Counted from the first letter of the stretch, positions 17,162 through 25,509 are shown. The stretch: 64,000 nucleotides of DNA from Castellaniella sp049671645 (GCF_049671645.1 NZ_JBATVG010000008.1:1-64000), one strand, 5' to 3'. A program made the numbers and translations. The notes: generated from the sequence alone by a model not told the origin.

Positions 17162-17652
17162 TTGGACAGACTCCAGTTCGGGGTATTCGGGACGGGACGA
17201 ACGGCGGCCACGGTGGGGGCGGACGCCACGGGCACCGGAATCGGCCGGCCTTCATCCAGCATATCGGCCAGCGTGACGGATTCCAGGGTGCGCCGCACGA
17301 CCAGATTGATGCGTTGCCAATGGGTGCGGATATGGCAACCGCTTTCCACGCTGCAGGCGCCGGGCATCGCTGTGCATTCCGTCAGACCGAAAGGCTGGTC
17401 TTCCAGAGCATCGATGATTTCGGCCACGTTGATCTGATTGGCGGCGCGCTCCAGGCGGTAGCCGCCATGGGCGCCGCGCGTGCTGGACACCAGGCGGTGC
17501 TGGGCCAGGAGCTTCAGGACTTTGCTGACGACGGGCTGCCCCAGCCCCAGGCTGGCGGCCAGATCAGCGGCGCTGCAGACGTGCGTCGGACGGGCTGCCA
17601 TGTGCGTCAGCACAAGGATTCCGTAATCGACGATCTTGCTGATCCGCAGCAT
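17158..17652 (-). CDS. Rrf2 family Fe-S regulator of the suf operon (IscR/SufR-like)
   Basis: A 164-aa Rrf2-family transcription factor, first gene of the suf operon. The winged helix starts MLRISKIVDYGILVLTHMA and contains RGAHGGYRLERAANQINVAEII. Three cysteines (Cys93, Cys100, Cys106, in CTAMPGACSVESGC) match the [2Fe-2S] ligand set of IscR. It should sense cluster status and repress the operon, including itself, when clusters are sufficient. The inverted repeat over its own -10 box supports autoregulation. The C-terminal Pro/Ala/Val tail is unstructured. Confidence 0.92.
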   Translation of the reverse strand: MLRISKIVDYGILVLTHMAARPTHVCSAADLAASLGLGQPVVSKVLKLLAQHRLVSSTRGAHGGYRLERAANQINVAEIIDALEDQPFGLTECTAMPGACSVESGCHIRTHWQRINLVVRRTLESVTLADMLDEGRPIPVPVASAPTVAAVRPVPNTPNWSLSK

Positions 17653-17678
17653 CGGCTGTTCCAGGGAAAATTCGGTAA

Positions 17679-17713
17679 ACCAAATAGTACTGCTTTGGTA
17701 CGGTATAGGTCAA
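17679..17713 (-). promoter_or_regulatory. suf operon promoter with overlapping operator
   Basis: On the minus strand a -35 box TTGACC (17708-17713) and -10 box TACTAT (17684-17689) are 18 bp apart, about 30 bp before the regulator start. A perfect inverted repeat ACCAAA-N9-TTTGGT (17679-17699) covers the -10 box. Rrf2-type repressors bind such sites, so this is the probable autoregulatory operator. The 35-bp element lies in the 74-bp gap after the ABC exporter gene. Confidence 0.72.
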
Positions 17714-17726
17714 ACCCTAATGGCCT

Positions 17727-19547
17727 TCAATCGCCCTTCGCGGAAGAGCCAGAACCGTCGAAAGAGCCCATCTCGCCGTGCGACTGCTGCAACTGCCACA
17801 TACGGGCATAGCGGCCCTGTTGCGCCAGCAGGGCCGCATGGGTGCCCTGCTCCACCACCCGGCCGGCATCCAGCACCAGGATGTGGTCGGCATGCACGAT
17901 GGTGGACAGGCGGTGCGCGATGATCAGCGTGGTGCGCCCCTGGGCGATGCGCTCGAGCTGCTCCTGGATGGCCCGTTCGGTGCGGGTGTCCAGGGCGCTG
18001 GTCGCCTCGTCGAACACCAGGATGGGCGGGGACTTCAGCAGCGCCCGGGCAATGGCGACCCGCTGCTTTTCCCCGCCGGACAATTTCAGCCCGCGCTCGC
18101 CCACCGGGGTATCGTAGCCCTGTGGCAGGGATGAGACAAAATCGTGGATGTGCGCGGCCTGCGCGGCGCGGATCACGTCCTCCGGCGTGGCATCGGGACG
18201 GCCATAGGCGATGTTGTAGCCGATGGTGTCGTTGAACAGCACCGTATCCTGGGGCACGATGCCGATGTGCGCCCGCAGGCTGTCCTGGGCGTAGCCGCGG
18301 ACATCGAGGCCGTTGATCCGCACGGCCCCGCCGGTCGGATCGTAAAAGCGGAACAGCAGGCGCGACAAGGTGGATTTGCCCGCGCCCGACGCGCCCACCA
18401 CGGCCAAGGAACCCCCGGCCGGCACGCTGAAACTGACGCCATGCAGAATCTGCCGGTCGGGTTGATAGCCGAAATCGACCGCCTCGAAACTCAGGCTGGC
18501 CCGATCCGCCCGCAAAGCCACCGCGTCCGGCCGATCCGCCACTTCCTGCTGATGCGCCAGCAGATCGAACATGCGTTCCATGTCGGCCAGGGCGTGCTTG
18601 ATTTCCCGGTAGACGAAGCCCAGGAAATTCAGGGGAGCGTACAGCTGCGTCAGATAGGCCGACACCAGCACCACGTCGCCCACGGTCATGCGCCCCTGGA
18701 CCACGCCCTGCGCCGACTGCCACAACAGCGCGGTCATGCCCGCCGTGATGATCAGGCCCTGTCCCATGTTCAGCAGATTCAGCGAGACCTGATTGCGCAC
18801 GGCCGAATCCACCCAACTGCGCATATCCTTGTCATAGCGCTGGCTTTCGTAGGTCTCGTTGCCGAAATACTTGACGGTTTCGTAGTTCAGCAGCGCATCG
18901 ATGGCCTTGCCGTTGGCCTGGCTGTCCAGGGTGTTCATGGTGCGCCGATACACCATGCGTCGTTCCGTGACCCGCAGGGTGAACAGCACGTAAGCCGCAA
19001 TCGTGGCCAGCGTCAGGGCGGCAAACACCCAGTCATAGCGCCATAGCAGCACCCCCGTCACCATGGCGATTTCCAGCAGCGTGGGCAGCACGTTGAACAC
19101 CGTGAAATTCAACAGAAATCCGATGCCCTTGGTGCCGCGTTCGATGTCGCGAGTCAGCCCGCCGGTGCGCCGCCCCAGGTGAAAGCGCAGCGACAGCGAC
19201 AGCAGATGGGCGAACAGCTGGCTGGCCACCTGCTGGATGGCGCCCTGCGTCACCCGGGCGAACAGGGCATCGCGCAGCTCGCCGAACACGCCCGTCAGCA
19301 GCCGGGCCAAGCCATAGCCCGCCAGGGCGGCCAGGGGAACGGTCAGCAACGCCGGCGCCGTCCCGAGGGCGTCGATCAGGTCCTTCAGATAGATCGGCGT
19401 CAGGACATTGGCGACCTTGGCCACGACCATGCAGCCAAAGGCCAGCAGCACCCGGCTGCGAAACGCCCACACATACGGCCAGAGATTCTTCAGGGTCTGC
19501 CAGTCGTCGCGCCGCGAGGGCGCCGGGCCGGTATGGGAAAAACGCAT
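17727..19547 (-). CDS. Atm1/HMT1-type ABC exporter (fused permease-ATPase)
   Basis: A 606-aa half-transporter of the ABCB7/Atm1/HMT1 class. The membrane domain fills residues 1-320 with about six segments; the NBD follows with Walker A GASGAGKSTLSRLL, signature LSGGEKQRVAIARALL, Walker B ILVFDEATSALD and H-loop IAHRLSTIVHADH. The motif NYETVKYFGNE, typical of Atm1/HMT1 proteins, is present. Such exporters move glutathione-linked sulfur, Fe-S precursors or metal conjugates. The position just upstream of sufR on the same strand supports a link with Fe-S metabolism. Start chosen at MRFSHTGPAPS; an extension to 19616 is possible. Confidence 0.9.
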   Translation of the reverse strand: MRFSHTGPAPSRRDDWQTLKNLWPYVWAFRSRVLLAFGCMVVAKVANVLTPIYLKDLIDALGTAPALLTVPLAALAGYGLARLLTGVFGELRDALFARVTQGAIQQVASQLFAHLLSLSLRFHLGRRTGGLTRDIERGTKGIGFLLNFTVFNVLPTLLEIAMVTGVLLWRYDWVFAALTLATIAAYVLFTLRVTERRMVYRRTMNTLDSQANGKAIDALLNYETVKYFGNETYESQRYDKDMRSWVDSAVRNQVSLNLLNMGQGLIITAGMTALLWQSAQGVVQGRMTVGDVVLVSAYLTQLYAPLNFLGFVYREIKHALADMERMFDLLAHQQEVADRPDAVALRADRASLSFEAVDFGYQPDRQILHGVSFSVPAGGSLAVVGASGAGKSTLSRLLFRFYDPTGGAVRINGLDVRGYAQDSLRAHIGIVPQDTVLFNDTIGYNIAYGRPDATPEDVIRAAQAAHIHDFVSSLPQGYDTPVGERGLKLSGGEKQRVAIARALLKSPPILVFDEATSALDTRTERAIQEQLERIAQGRTTLIIAHRLSTIVHADHILVLDAGRVVEQGTHAALLAQQGRYARMWQLQQSHGEMGSFDGSGSSAKGD

Positions 19548-19593
19548 GGAAACGTCCGGAAATCGGGGGTGACAATCTGCCCGTCCGCCCATC

Positions 19594-19621
19594 GGGACAA
19601 GCGGAAGGCTGCGCATACAAT
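19594..19621 (+). promoter_or_regulatory. Possible promoter of the ECF sigma/anti-sigma pair
   Basis: GGGACA (19594-19599) and TACAAT (19616-19621) are separated by 16 bp and lie 42 bp upstream of the sigma-factor ATG. A small perfect hairpin CCGGC-AAA-GCCGG (19641-19653) in the presumed leader partly overlaps the ribosome site GGAAAG. The -35 match is only fair, so an additional self-dependent ECF promoter is possible. Confidence 0.4.
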
Positions 19622-19662
19622 AGGGAGCATTGACGAAAACCCGGCAAAGCCGGAAAGATTGT

Positions 19663-20190
19663 ATGACTGTTTCGGTATTCGATTACGAGGCGGAGCTGAC
19701 TGCCTGCGCAGCCGGGGATCGCGCGGCCTTTCACACGCTATACCACCACGAGGCGCCCGTCATGCGGGCGCTGGCCCTGGCGATGCTGGGCGCGACCGAC
19801 GAGGCCGATGCGGTTTTGCACGAGGCCTTCGTGCTGATCTGGCGCAATGCCGCCGGCTACAGCGCATCCATCGGCACCGCCCGGGCCTGGATGTACAGCA
19901 TCCTGCGCTACCGGGCCCTGGATCACCTGCGCCGCCAGCGCGCCACGGGCGATACCACGGCCGAACAACAGCCGCTGCCCGATCTGTCGCTGCCCGGCGC
20001 CGACAGGCCGGACACGATCCAGGGGGTGCTGGCCGCCCTGCCCGCGCCACAACTCGACGCGCTGCTGCAAGCCTACCTGCACGGCGGCGACCCGGCACGC
20101 ATCGCCGACCGGCTGGATCGGTCCGAACCCGATATCCAGGCGTCCATCGAATCCGTCCTGACGCATATCGACGAGGCCGTGCACGCATGA
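19663..20190 (+). CDS. ECF-type RNA polymerase sigma factor
   Basis: A 175-aa sigma-70 family protein of ECF type. Region 2 is clear: YHHEAPVMRALALAMLG, then DEADAVLHEAFVLIWRNAAGY and ARAWMYSILRYRALDHLRRQR. Region 4 is diverged (LPAPQLDALLQAYLHGGDPARIADRL), but the helix-turn-helix ARIADRLDRSEPDIQASI is recognisable. The ATG at 19663 follows GGAAAG; upstream in-frame codons are unlikely. It overlaps the next gene as ATGA, and that gene encodes a one-TM protein, the usual anti-sigma arrangement. Divergent from the ABC exporter. Targets unknown. Confidence 0.85.
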   Translation: MTVSVFDYEAELTACAAGDRAAFHTLYHHEAPVMRALALAMLGATDEADAVLHEAFVLIWRNAAGYSASIGTARAWMYSILRYRALDHLRRQRATGDTTAEQQPLPDLSLPGADRPDTIQGVLAALPAPQLDALLQAYLHGGDPARIADRLDRSEPDIQASIESVLTHIDEAVHA

Positions 20191-20660
20191 AACAGCATCG
20201 TTCCTATTCCGACCACGAAATCGCCTGCTATGTCCTGGGGCTGGACATGCCCGAGCACGCGGGCGACATCCAGGCCCGCCTGGCGCGCGACGACGCGGCG
20301 GCCGCGTGCGCCTTGAAATGGGAAGCCTATTTTCTGGGAATCGCGGACGCCCTGCCCCCTGCGGCGCCCCCTGCGGCGCTGCTGATGCAGATCCAGGCGA
20401 CACTGGGCATGGAGGACACGCCCATCGTGGCAGAGCCTCGCCAGCCCCGGCAGGCGGCAGACGAACCCGAGCACGACGCGACAGCCGCCGCCGAACCTGC
20501 CATGCCCCATCGGGTCCGGCGCCTGTCCTGGCGCCGCGTGCTGGCGGCCATCGGCATTGTCGCGGCCGTGGCCGTGATCGCGCTGCTGACCTGGGCCAGC
20601 CTGAAGCCGCCCCCCGACGGCACGCTGGTGCAGCAGCCGCTGCACCTGGAATCGCGCTAG
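20187..20660 (+). CDS. Anti-sigma factor, single membrane segment
   Basis: A 157-aa protein whose first 85 residues form a cytoplasmic helical domain (YSDHEIACYVLGLDMPEHAG, typical of RskA/anti-sigma-K-like proteins), then a Pro/Ala/Glu linker, a basic stop (HRVRRLSWRR) and one membrane segment (VLAAIGIVAAVAVIALLTWA). Only about 18 residues lie outside, short for a sensor domain, so signal input may be through the membrane or truncated. It is translationally coupled to the sigma gene and would hold it at the membrane. No zinc-binding HxxxCxxC motif is present. It converges with merR with a 6-nt gap. Confidence 0.78.
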   Translation: MKQHRSYSDHEIACYVLGLDMPEHAGDIQARLARDDAAAACALKWEAYFLGIADALPPAAPPAALLMQIQATLGMEDTPIVAEPRQPRQAADEPEHDATAAAEPAMPHRVRRLSWRRVLAAIGIVAAVAVIALLTWASLKPPPDGTLVQQPLHLESR

Positions 20661-20666
20661 GCGCCC

Positions 20667-21089
20667 CTACAGATTCAGCAGGCCATCGGCCTGGTTCGAG
20701 GGGCGGGCCTGGCCCAGAACCTGACCCAGACTGTCCCGGATGGACTGAAGGTCGCCCCGCAAGGCCTGCAATTCGGCGCCGCTGAGCCGCACGGCGGCAT
20801 CCTGATCGTGGGGGACATCGCCGCCTTCGCCCAGGCGGTTGCGAGCGCCGGCGATGGTGAAGCCCTGTTCGTACAACAGATCGCGGATACGACGCACCAG
20901 CAGCACCTCATGATGCTGGTAGTAGCGGCGATTGCCCCGGCGCTTGACCGGCTTCAACTGGGCGAATTCCTGTTCCCAGTACCGCAGGATGTGCGGCTTG
21001 ACCCCGCATAATTCGCTGACTTCGCCGATGGTGAAATAGCGCTTGGCGGGAATGGGCGGCAGTACAGTGGCGGGGGTGACGGGTGTCAT
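20667..21089 (-). CDS. MerR family regulator linked to ihfA
   Basis: A 140-aa MerR-type protein. The N-terminal winged helix is complete (KRYFTIGEVSELCGVKPHILRYWEQEF, then NRRYYQHHEVLLVRRIRDLLYEQGFTI). The C-terminal half lacks the metal- or drug-binding domain and ends in a coiled-coil-like helix. It overlaps the ihfA stop as ATGA. This short MerR protein downstream of ihfA is widely conserved in beta- and gammaproteobacteria, without a settled function. Confidence 0.9.
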   Translation of the reverse strand: MTPVTPATVLPPIPAKRYFTIGEVSELCGVKPHILRYWEQEFAQLKPVKRRGNRRYYQHHEVLLVRRIRDLLYEQGFTIAGARNRLGEGGDVPHDQDAAVRLSGAELQALRGDLQSIRDSLGQVLGQARPSNQADGLLNL

Positions 21090-21394
21090 GCGGGACCTCC
21101 GGCCGCCTCAACGCCATCCTTCAGTTTCTGGCTGGCATGAAAGGTGACCACCCGGCGGGCGGAAATCGGAATGACCTCGCCGGTTTTCGGGTTGCGGCCG
21201 GGGCGCGGCGGTTTGTTGCGCACCTGAAAGCTGCCGAACCCCGACAGTTTGACCTCGACCCCCTGGACCAGGGCGTCGCGGACCTCGGAAAAGAACGTGT
21301 CCACCACGTCCTTGGCTTCGCGTTTGTTCAGGCCCACCTGCTCGAACAGCAGTTCGGCCAGATGGGCTTTGGTCAGCGTCCGATCCGTATTCAC
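21086..21394 (-). CDS. ihfA: Integration host factor subunit alpha
   Basis: IHF-alpha, 102 aa, a DNA-bending nucleoid protein. The start is GTG at 21394, preceded by AGGAGGT with 6-nt spacing; longer in-frame readings are shadows of pheT. Landmarks: TLTKAHLAELLFEQVGLNKREAKDVV, VKLSGFGSFQVRNKPPRPGRNPKTGE with the Pro that intercalates DNA, and ISARRVVTFHASQKLK. The ribosome site overlaps the pheT stop codon, so pheT translation probably feeds into ihfA. The gene order pheS-pheT-ihfA is classic. Confidence 0.96.
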   Translation of the reverse strand: MNTDRTLTKAHLAELLFEQVGLNKREAKDVVDTFFSEVRDALVQGVEVKLSGFGSFQVRNKPPRPGRNPKTGEVIPISARRVVTFHASQKLKDGVEAAGGPA

Positions 21395-21405
21395 CCGAAA
21401 ACCTC

Positions 21406-23811
21406 CTATGTGCGCAAGCGTGCCCCGTGATGCCGGGACAGCGCGTCGATCAAGCCCTGCATGCAATATTCGATCTGGCTTTCTTCGAGCGTGGCATTGC
21501 GTTCCTGGAACCAGAAGCGTAGCGCCAGACTGCGTTGATCGCCGGACGAGGCATCGCGCCAAATGTCGAACAGTTTAATGTCTTTGACGACCGCCAGCGC
21601 AGGATCGGCCGCGATCTGGTGTTCAAGTGTATCAAGCAGGGACTGCCATGATTGATCGGCAGCCACCCAGATGGCCAGATCCCGCACCACGACAGGCTGG
21701 CGGGACAAGTCGGCCGGCCGTGGAAAGACCCGCGCGGCAATGGCTTCGGCATCCAGTTCGAAAACGACCGGAGCGTGCGGCAGATCCAGCCCCTGCGCCC
21801 AGCGGGGATGAACTTCGCCCAGCCAGCCGATGGGCAGGCCATCCAGAAGCACCCGGGCGCTGCGGCCGGGATGCAGGGCGGGATGGCTGGCGGCCTCGCA
21901 GCGCAAGCCGGCCGCCCGGGCCCCCAGCAACGATTCCAGATCGCGCTTGAGATCGAAGAAATCGACAGAACGGTTAGCCTCGCCCCATTGTTCGGGCAAG
22001 GCCGGCCCCCAGGCCGCGGCGGCCAGGTGCGTGGGCTGCGCGACGCCCGCCACCGAGAGGTCGCCGTCGGCCACGGATGCGTCACGGGCAAAGACACGGC
22101 CGAGTTCGAAGACGCGGACCCGGCTTTGCCGGTGCTTGGCATTGTGCGCGATGTTGGCCAGCAGGCCGCCAATCAGGCTGGAACGCATCACCGCCAGTTG
22201 GCTGGCGATCGGGTTCAGCAGCCGGATGGGTTGTTCGTTGCCGCAGTAATCGCGCTCCCAGGCTTCCTCGACGAAGGAAAAATTGATGACTTCCTGGAAA
22301 TCCAGCGCTGCCATGGAGGCCCGCATGGCGTGCGGGCCATACAAGACTTCAGGCTGCGCCCGCATACGGGCGGGCGCCACGGGCGGCTGGTCGGGAATCT
22401 GGTCGAAACCATAGATGCGGGCGACTTCCTCGATCAGGTCTTCCTCGATCGTCAGGTCGAAACGCGCGGCCGGCGGCGTCACCACGAAGGCGTCGCCCTG
22501 CTGCTCGAAATCAAAGCCCAGGCTGCCGAAGATGCCGGCCACCTGCTCCGCGGACAACGCGACGCCCAGCACCCGGGTGCAGCGCGACAGGCGCATGCGC
22601 ACCGGCTCGCGAGCGGGCAGCCGGATAATCTGGTCATCCAGGGGGCCGGCTTGCCCACCGCAGATGTCCAGGATCAGCTGCGTCATGATGTCGAGGTGGG
22701 CGGGGATCGTCGAAAAATCGACGCCGCGCTCGAAGCGGTGCGCGGCTTCCGAGGTGAGCTTGAACCGGCGCGTCAGGCCCATGATAGCCTCCGGCCACCA
22801 GAATGCCGCTTCCAGGAAGACGTCGGTGGTGTCCAGGGTCACGGCGGACGCCTGCCCGCCCATGACGCCGGCCAGGCTTTCCAGCGCCCGGTCCGTTTCG
22901 ATCACCCCGACGTCCGGGGCCAGCTCGACCGTCTGGCCATTGAGCAGTTCCAGCTGTTCGCCGTCGCGGCCCCAGCGAACGGTCAGCCCGCCCTGGACAC
23001 GCTGCAGGTCGAACACGTGCGTAGGCCGCCCGAGTTCCAGCATGACGTAGTTGGAAATATCCACCAGGGCGGACACGGACCGCTGGCCCGCGCGTTCAAG
23101 CCGGGCTTTCATCCATTCGGGCGTCGCGGCGCGGGCGTTCACCCCGCGCACGATGCGCCCGGCGAAACGGCCGCACAGATCGGGCGCCTGCACACGGACC
23201 GGCAGGCGGTCGGCGATCGTGACGGGCACGGCCGGGACGTCCAGGGGGCGCAGAGCGCAGCCGGTCAAGGCGGCGACTTCCCGCGCCACCCCCCGGATGG
23301 ACAGGCAATCGGCCCGGTTGGGCGTGAGTTTCAGGGTGAAGATCGTGTCATCCAGATCCAGCGCCTGGCGCAAGTCGGCGCCGGGGGCCAGATCCGCAGG
23401 CAGTTCCAGCAGGCCGGCATGGTCCTGGGAAAGACCCAGTTCGCGGGCCGAACACAGCATGCCGCTGGATTCGATGCCGCGCATCTTGACGGGACCGATC
23501 TTCATGCCGTCCGGCAGTTCGGCGCCCACCCTGGCCAGGGGGATCACCAGGCCGGCGGCCGCATTGGGGGCGCCGCAGACGATCTGCAGGAGGCTGCCCG
23601 AACCGTCGTTCACCTGGCAGACCCGCAATTTATCGGCATTCGGGTGCGGCTCGACGGATTCGATCCGTGCTACTACGACCCCGGAAAACGGCGGCGCGTA
23701 GGGGTCGGCGTCTTCGACCTCCAGCCCGGCCATGGTCAAGCGGTGGGACAAGGTCTGGCTGTCGATGGCGGGATCGGCCCAGGCCCGCAGCCATGATTCT
23801 GGAAATTGCAT
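21406..23811 (-). CDS. pheT: Phenylalanyl-tRNA synthetase beta subunit
   Basis: Beta subunit of the alpha2-beta2 phenylalanyl-tRNA synthetase, 801 aa, standard length. It shows the N-terminal tRNA-binding (EMAP-like) domain with VVVARIESVEPHPNADKLRVCQV, the B3/B4 editing domain (about 210-400), B5 (about 400-480) and the C-terminal anticodon-binding ferredoxin fold (ending PADLSRQPVVVRDLAIWV onward). It follows pheS by 26 nt. Confidence 0.98.
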   Translation of the reverse strand: MQFPESWLRAWADPAIDSQTLSHRLTMAGLEVEDADPYAPPFSGVVVARIESVEPHPNADKLRVCQVNDGSGSLLQIVCGAPNAAAGLVIPLARVGAELPDGMKIGPVKMRGIESSGMLCSARELGLSQDHAGLLELPADLAPGADLRQALDLDDTIFTLKLTPNRADCLSIRGVAREVAALTGCALRPLDVPAVPVTIADRLPVRVQAPDLCGRFAGRIVRGVNARAATPEWMKARLERAGQRSVSALVDISNYVMLELGRPTHVFDLQRVQGGLTVRWGRDGEQLELLNGQTVELAPDVGVIETDRALESLAGVMGGQASAVTLDTTDVFLEAAFWWPEAIMGLTRRFKLTSEAAHRFERGVDFSTIPAHLDIMTQLILDICGGQAGPLDDQIIRLPAREPVRMRLSRCTRVLGVALSAEQVAGIFGSLGFDFEQQGDAFVVTPPAARFDLTIEEDLIEEVARIYGFDQIPDQPPVAPARMRAQPEVLYGPHAMRASMAALDFQEVINFSFVEEAWERDYCGNEQPIRLLNPIASQLAVMRSSLIGGLLANIAHNAKHRQSRVRVFELGRVFARDASVADGDLSVAGVAQPTHLAAAAWGPALPEQWGEANRSVDFFDLKRDLESLLGARAAGLRCEAASHPALHPGRSARVLLDGLPIGWLGEVHPRWAQGLDLPHAPVVFELDAEAIAARVFPRPADLSRQPVVVRDLAIWVAADQSWQSLLDTLEHQIAADPALAVVKDIKLFDIWRDASSGDQRSLALRFWFQERNATLEESQIEYCMQGLIDALSRHHGARLRT

Positions 23812-23837
23812 GATTCAGATTCCGTTTCGCAGGGGCA

Positions 23838-24860
23838 CTAGGCGTTGAACTGGCGCAGGAAGCGCAGGTCGCCCTCGAAGAACTGGCGCAGGTCGTTGAC
23901 GCCATAGCGCAGCATGGTCAGGCGTTCCAGACCCGAGCCAAAGGCGAAACCGATGTAGCGTTCCGGATCCAGTCCGAAATTGCGCACCACCTGGGGATGC
24001 ACCTGGCCCGAGCCGGAAATTTCCAGCCAGCGGCCTTGATTCGGCCCCGACGTGAACATCATGTCGATTTCGGCCGAGGGTTCCGTGAACGGGAAAAACG
24101 ACGGCCGGAAGCGCAGCGTCAGGTCGTCGGTTTCGAAAAATGCCCGCAGGAAATTCGTGTAGACGCCCTTCAGGTCGGCGAAGGAGATGTCCTCTGCGAT
24201 CCAGAGGCCTTCGACCTGGTGGAACATGGGCGAATGGGTGGCATCGCTGTCCACGCGGTAGGTGCGCCCCGGCGCGATGACCTTGATGGGCGGCTTGTTC
24301 ATGCGGGCATAACGCACCTGCATGGGGCTGGTGTGCGTGCGCAGCACCAGCGGCAGCCCGCCGGCATCCTGCATGTCCACGTAGAACGTGTCCTGCATGG
24401 AGCGGGCCGGATGGTTCTCGGGGTTGTTCAGGGACGTGAAATTGGTCCAGTCGTTCTCGATTTCGGGACCGTCCGCGACATCAAAGCCGATGGAACGGAA
24501 GATCTGCTCGACCCGCTGCCAGGTGCGGATGACGGGATGGATGCCGCCGACGCCTCGCCCGCGCCCCGGCAAGGTCACATCGATGGTTTCAGCGGCCAGA
24601 CGCAGGTCCAGCGCCGCCTGGACCAGTTCTGCGCGACGCGCATTCAACAGGGCTTCGACCTGCTGCTTGGCCTGATTGATCTGCGCCCCGCGGGTGCGCT
24701 TTTCCTCGCCCTGCAAACCCGCCAGGCCTTTGAGCAGCGCCGTCAAGGACCCTTGTTTGCCCAGAAAGACCGCTTTTTCATTTTCCAGCGTGGCTGCATC
24801 CCGCGCCTGGGCGAAACGGCCCTGCGCCTGGGTGATCAGCTCGTCGAGCGTCGTGTCCAT
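23838..24860 (-). CDS. pheS: Phenylalanyl-tRNA synthetase alpha subunit
   Basis: Catalytic alpha subunit, 340 aa. The N-terminal coiled-coil arm (residues 1-90) binds tRNA; the class II core shows motif 1 to 3 elements including HPARSMQDTFYV, RTHTSPMQVRYA, FHQVEGLWI and GFAFGSGLERLTMLRYGV. The ATG at 24860 follows GGAAGGAACT. A 78-nt gap with a stem-loop and T-rich tail separates it from rplT and may attenuate transcription. Confidence 0.97.
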   Translation of the reverse strand: MDTTLDELITQAQGRFAQARDAATLENEKAVFLGKQGSLTALLKGLAGLQGEEKRTRGAQINQAKQQVEALLNARRAELVQAALDLRLAAETIDVTLPGRGRGVGGIHPVIRTWQRVEQIFRSIGFDVADGPEIENDWTNFTSLNNPENHPARSMQDTFYVDMQDAGGLPLVLRTHTSPMQVRYARMNKPPIKVIAPGRTYRVDSDATHSPMFHQVEGLWIAEDISFADLKGVYTNFLRAFFETDDLTLRFRPSFFPFTEPSAEIDMMFTSGPNQGRWLEISGSGQVHPQVVRNFGLDPERYIGFAFGSGLERLTMLRYGVNDLRQFFEGDLRFLRQFNA

Positions 24861-24870
24861 AGTTCCTTCC

Positions 24871-24904
24871 AAAACACAAACGGAGCCCAGGTGAGCTCCG
24901 TTTG
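24871..24904 (-). promoter_or_regulatory. Terminator-like stem-loop between rplT and pheS
   Basis: Inverted repeat CAAACGGAGC (24877-24886) and GCTCCGTTTG (24895-24904) with an 8-base loop, followed in the transcript by TGTTTTGG. It ends 11 nt upstream of the pheS ATG. In E. coli the same spot carries the pheM leader and attenuator. Here it would terminate or attenuate transcription into pheST. Three Phe codons precede it, but no start codon for a leader peptide is seen. Confidence 0.6.
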
Positions 24905-24938
24905 CGATGAGACAGAATCGAAAACGAAACTGTGTCGA

Positions 24939-25298
24939 TTAGGCTGCCAATGCGGACTTCGCCTGGGCCACAATGGCGGCAAAGCCAGCCTTGTCCTTGA
25001 CGGCCATATCGGCCAGGACCTTGCGGTCGAGTTCGATCGAAGCCTTTTTCAGGCCGGCGATGAACACGCTGTAGGTCACGCCGAGTTCACGGCAACCCGC
25101 ATTGATGCGAGTGATCCACAGAGCGCGGAAGGTGCGCTTCTTGTTGCGGCGGTCGCGATAGGCGTACTGGCCCGCACGCATGACCGCCTGTTTGGCGATC
25201 CGGAATACATTACCGCGACGACCGCGGTAGCCTTTGGCGGCCTTGAGGACTTTTTTATGGCGTGCACGAGCCGTGACGCCGCGTTTTACGCGAGGCAT
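24939..25298 (-). CDS. rplT: 50S ribosomal protein L20
   Basis: L20, 119 aa, an early 50S assembly protein. The sequence MPRVKRGVTARARHKKVLKAAKGYRGRR and the conserved ALWITRINAGCRELGVTYSVF are diagnostic. It follows rpmI by 13 nt. In E. coli L20 also represses its own operon by binding the leader; the long structured leader upstream of rpmI here may serve the same purpose. Confidence 0.98.
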   Translation of the reverse strand: MPRVKRGVTARARHKKVLKAAKGYRGRRGNVFRIAKQAVMRAGQYAYRDRRNKKRTFRALWITRINAGCRELGVTYSVFIAGLKKASIELDRKVLADMAVKDKAGFAAIVAQAKSALAA

Positions 25299-25311
25299 GA
25301 GAGATCTCCGA

Positions 25312-25509
25312 TCAGGCGAAAGGCAACATCGCCTTTACGGAGGCGACATTCGTTTCATGGACAGCGGCCGAACCGCGCAGTTGACGCTTGTTTTTGGTGG
25401 TTTTCTTGGTCAGGATGTGACGCTTGAAAGCCTGGCCGCGCTTGATGGAACCACTGCCGCGCACCTTAAAGCGCTTGGAAGCGCCTTTTTTGCTCTTCAT
25501 CTTGGGCAT
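25312..25509 (-). CDS. rpmI: 50S ribosomal protein L35
   Basis: L35, 65 aa, starting MPKMKSKKGASKRFKVRGSG, with the conserved HILTKKTTKNKRQLRG. An in-frame extension upstream to 25608 is rejected because it adds residues absent from the family. The usual upstream gene infC is not here but about 10 kb away, so rpmI is led by its own promoter and a leader of roughly 170 nt. Confidence 0.97.
   Translation of the reverse strand: MPKMKSKKGASKRFKVRGSGSIKRGQAFKRHILTKKTTKNKRQLRGSAAVHETNVASVKAMLPFA

Noticed and set aside
21652..23796. 714-codon frame on the plus strand opposite pheT
   Set aside because: Antisense shadow of pheT, repetitive Gly/Gln/Arg composition and no domain.
24861..24941. Possible pheM-like leader peptide before pheS
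   Set aside because: No start codon precedes the Phe codons, so a leader peptide cannot be annotated.
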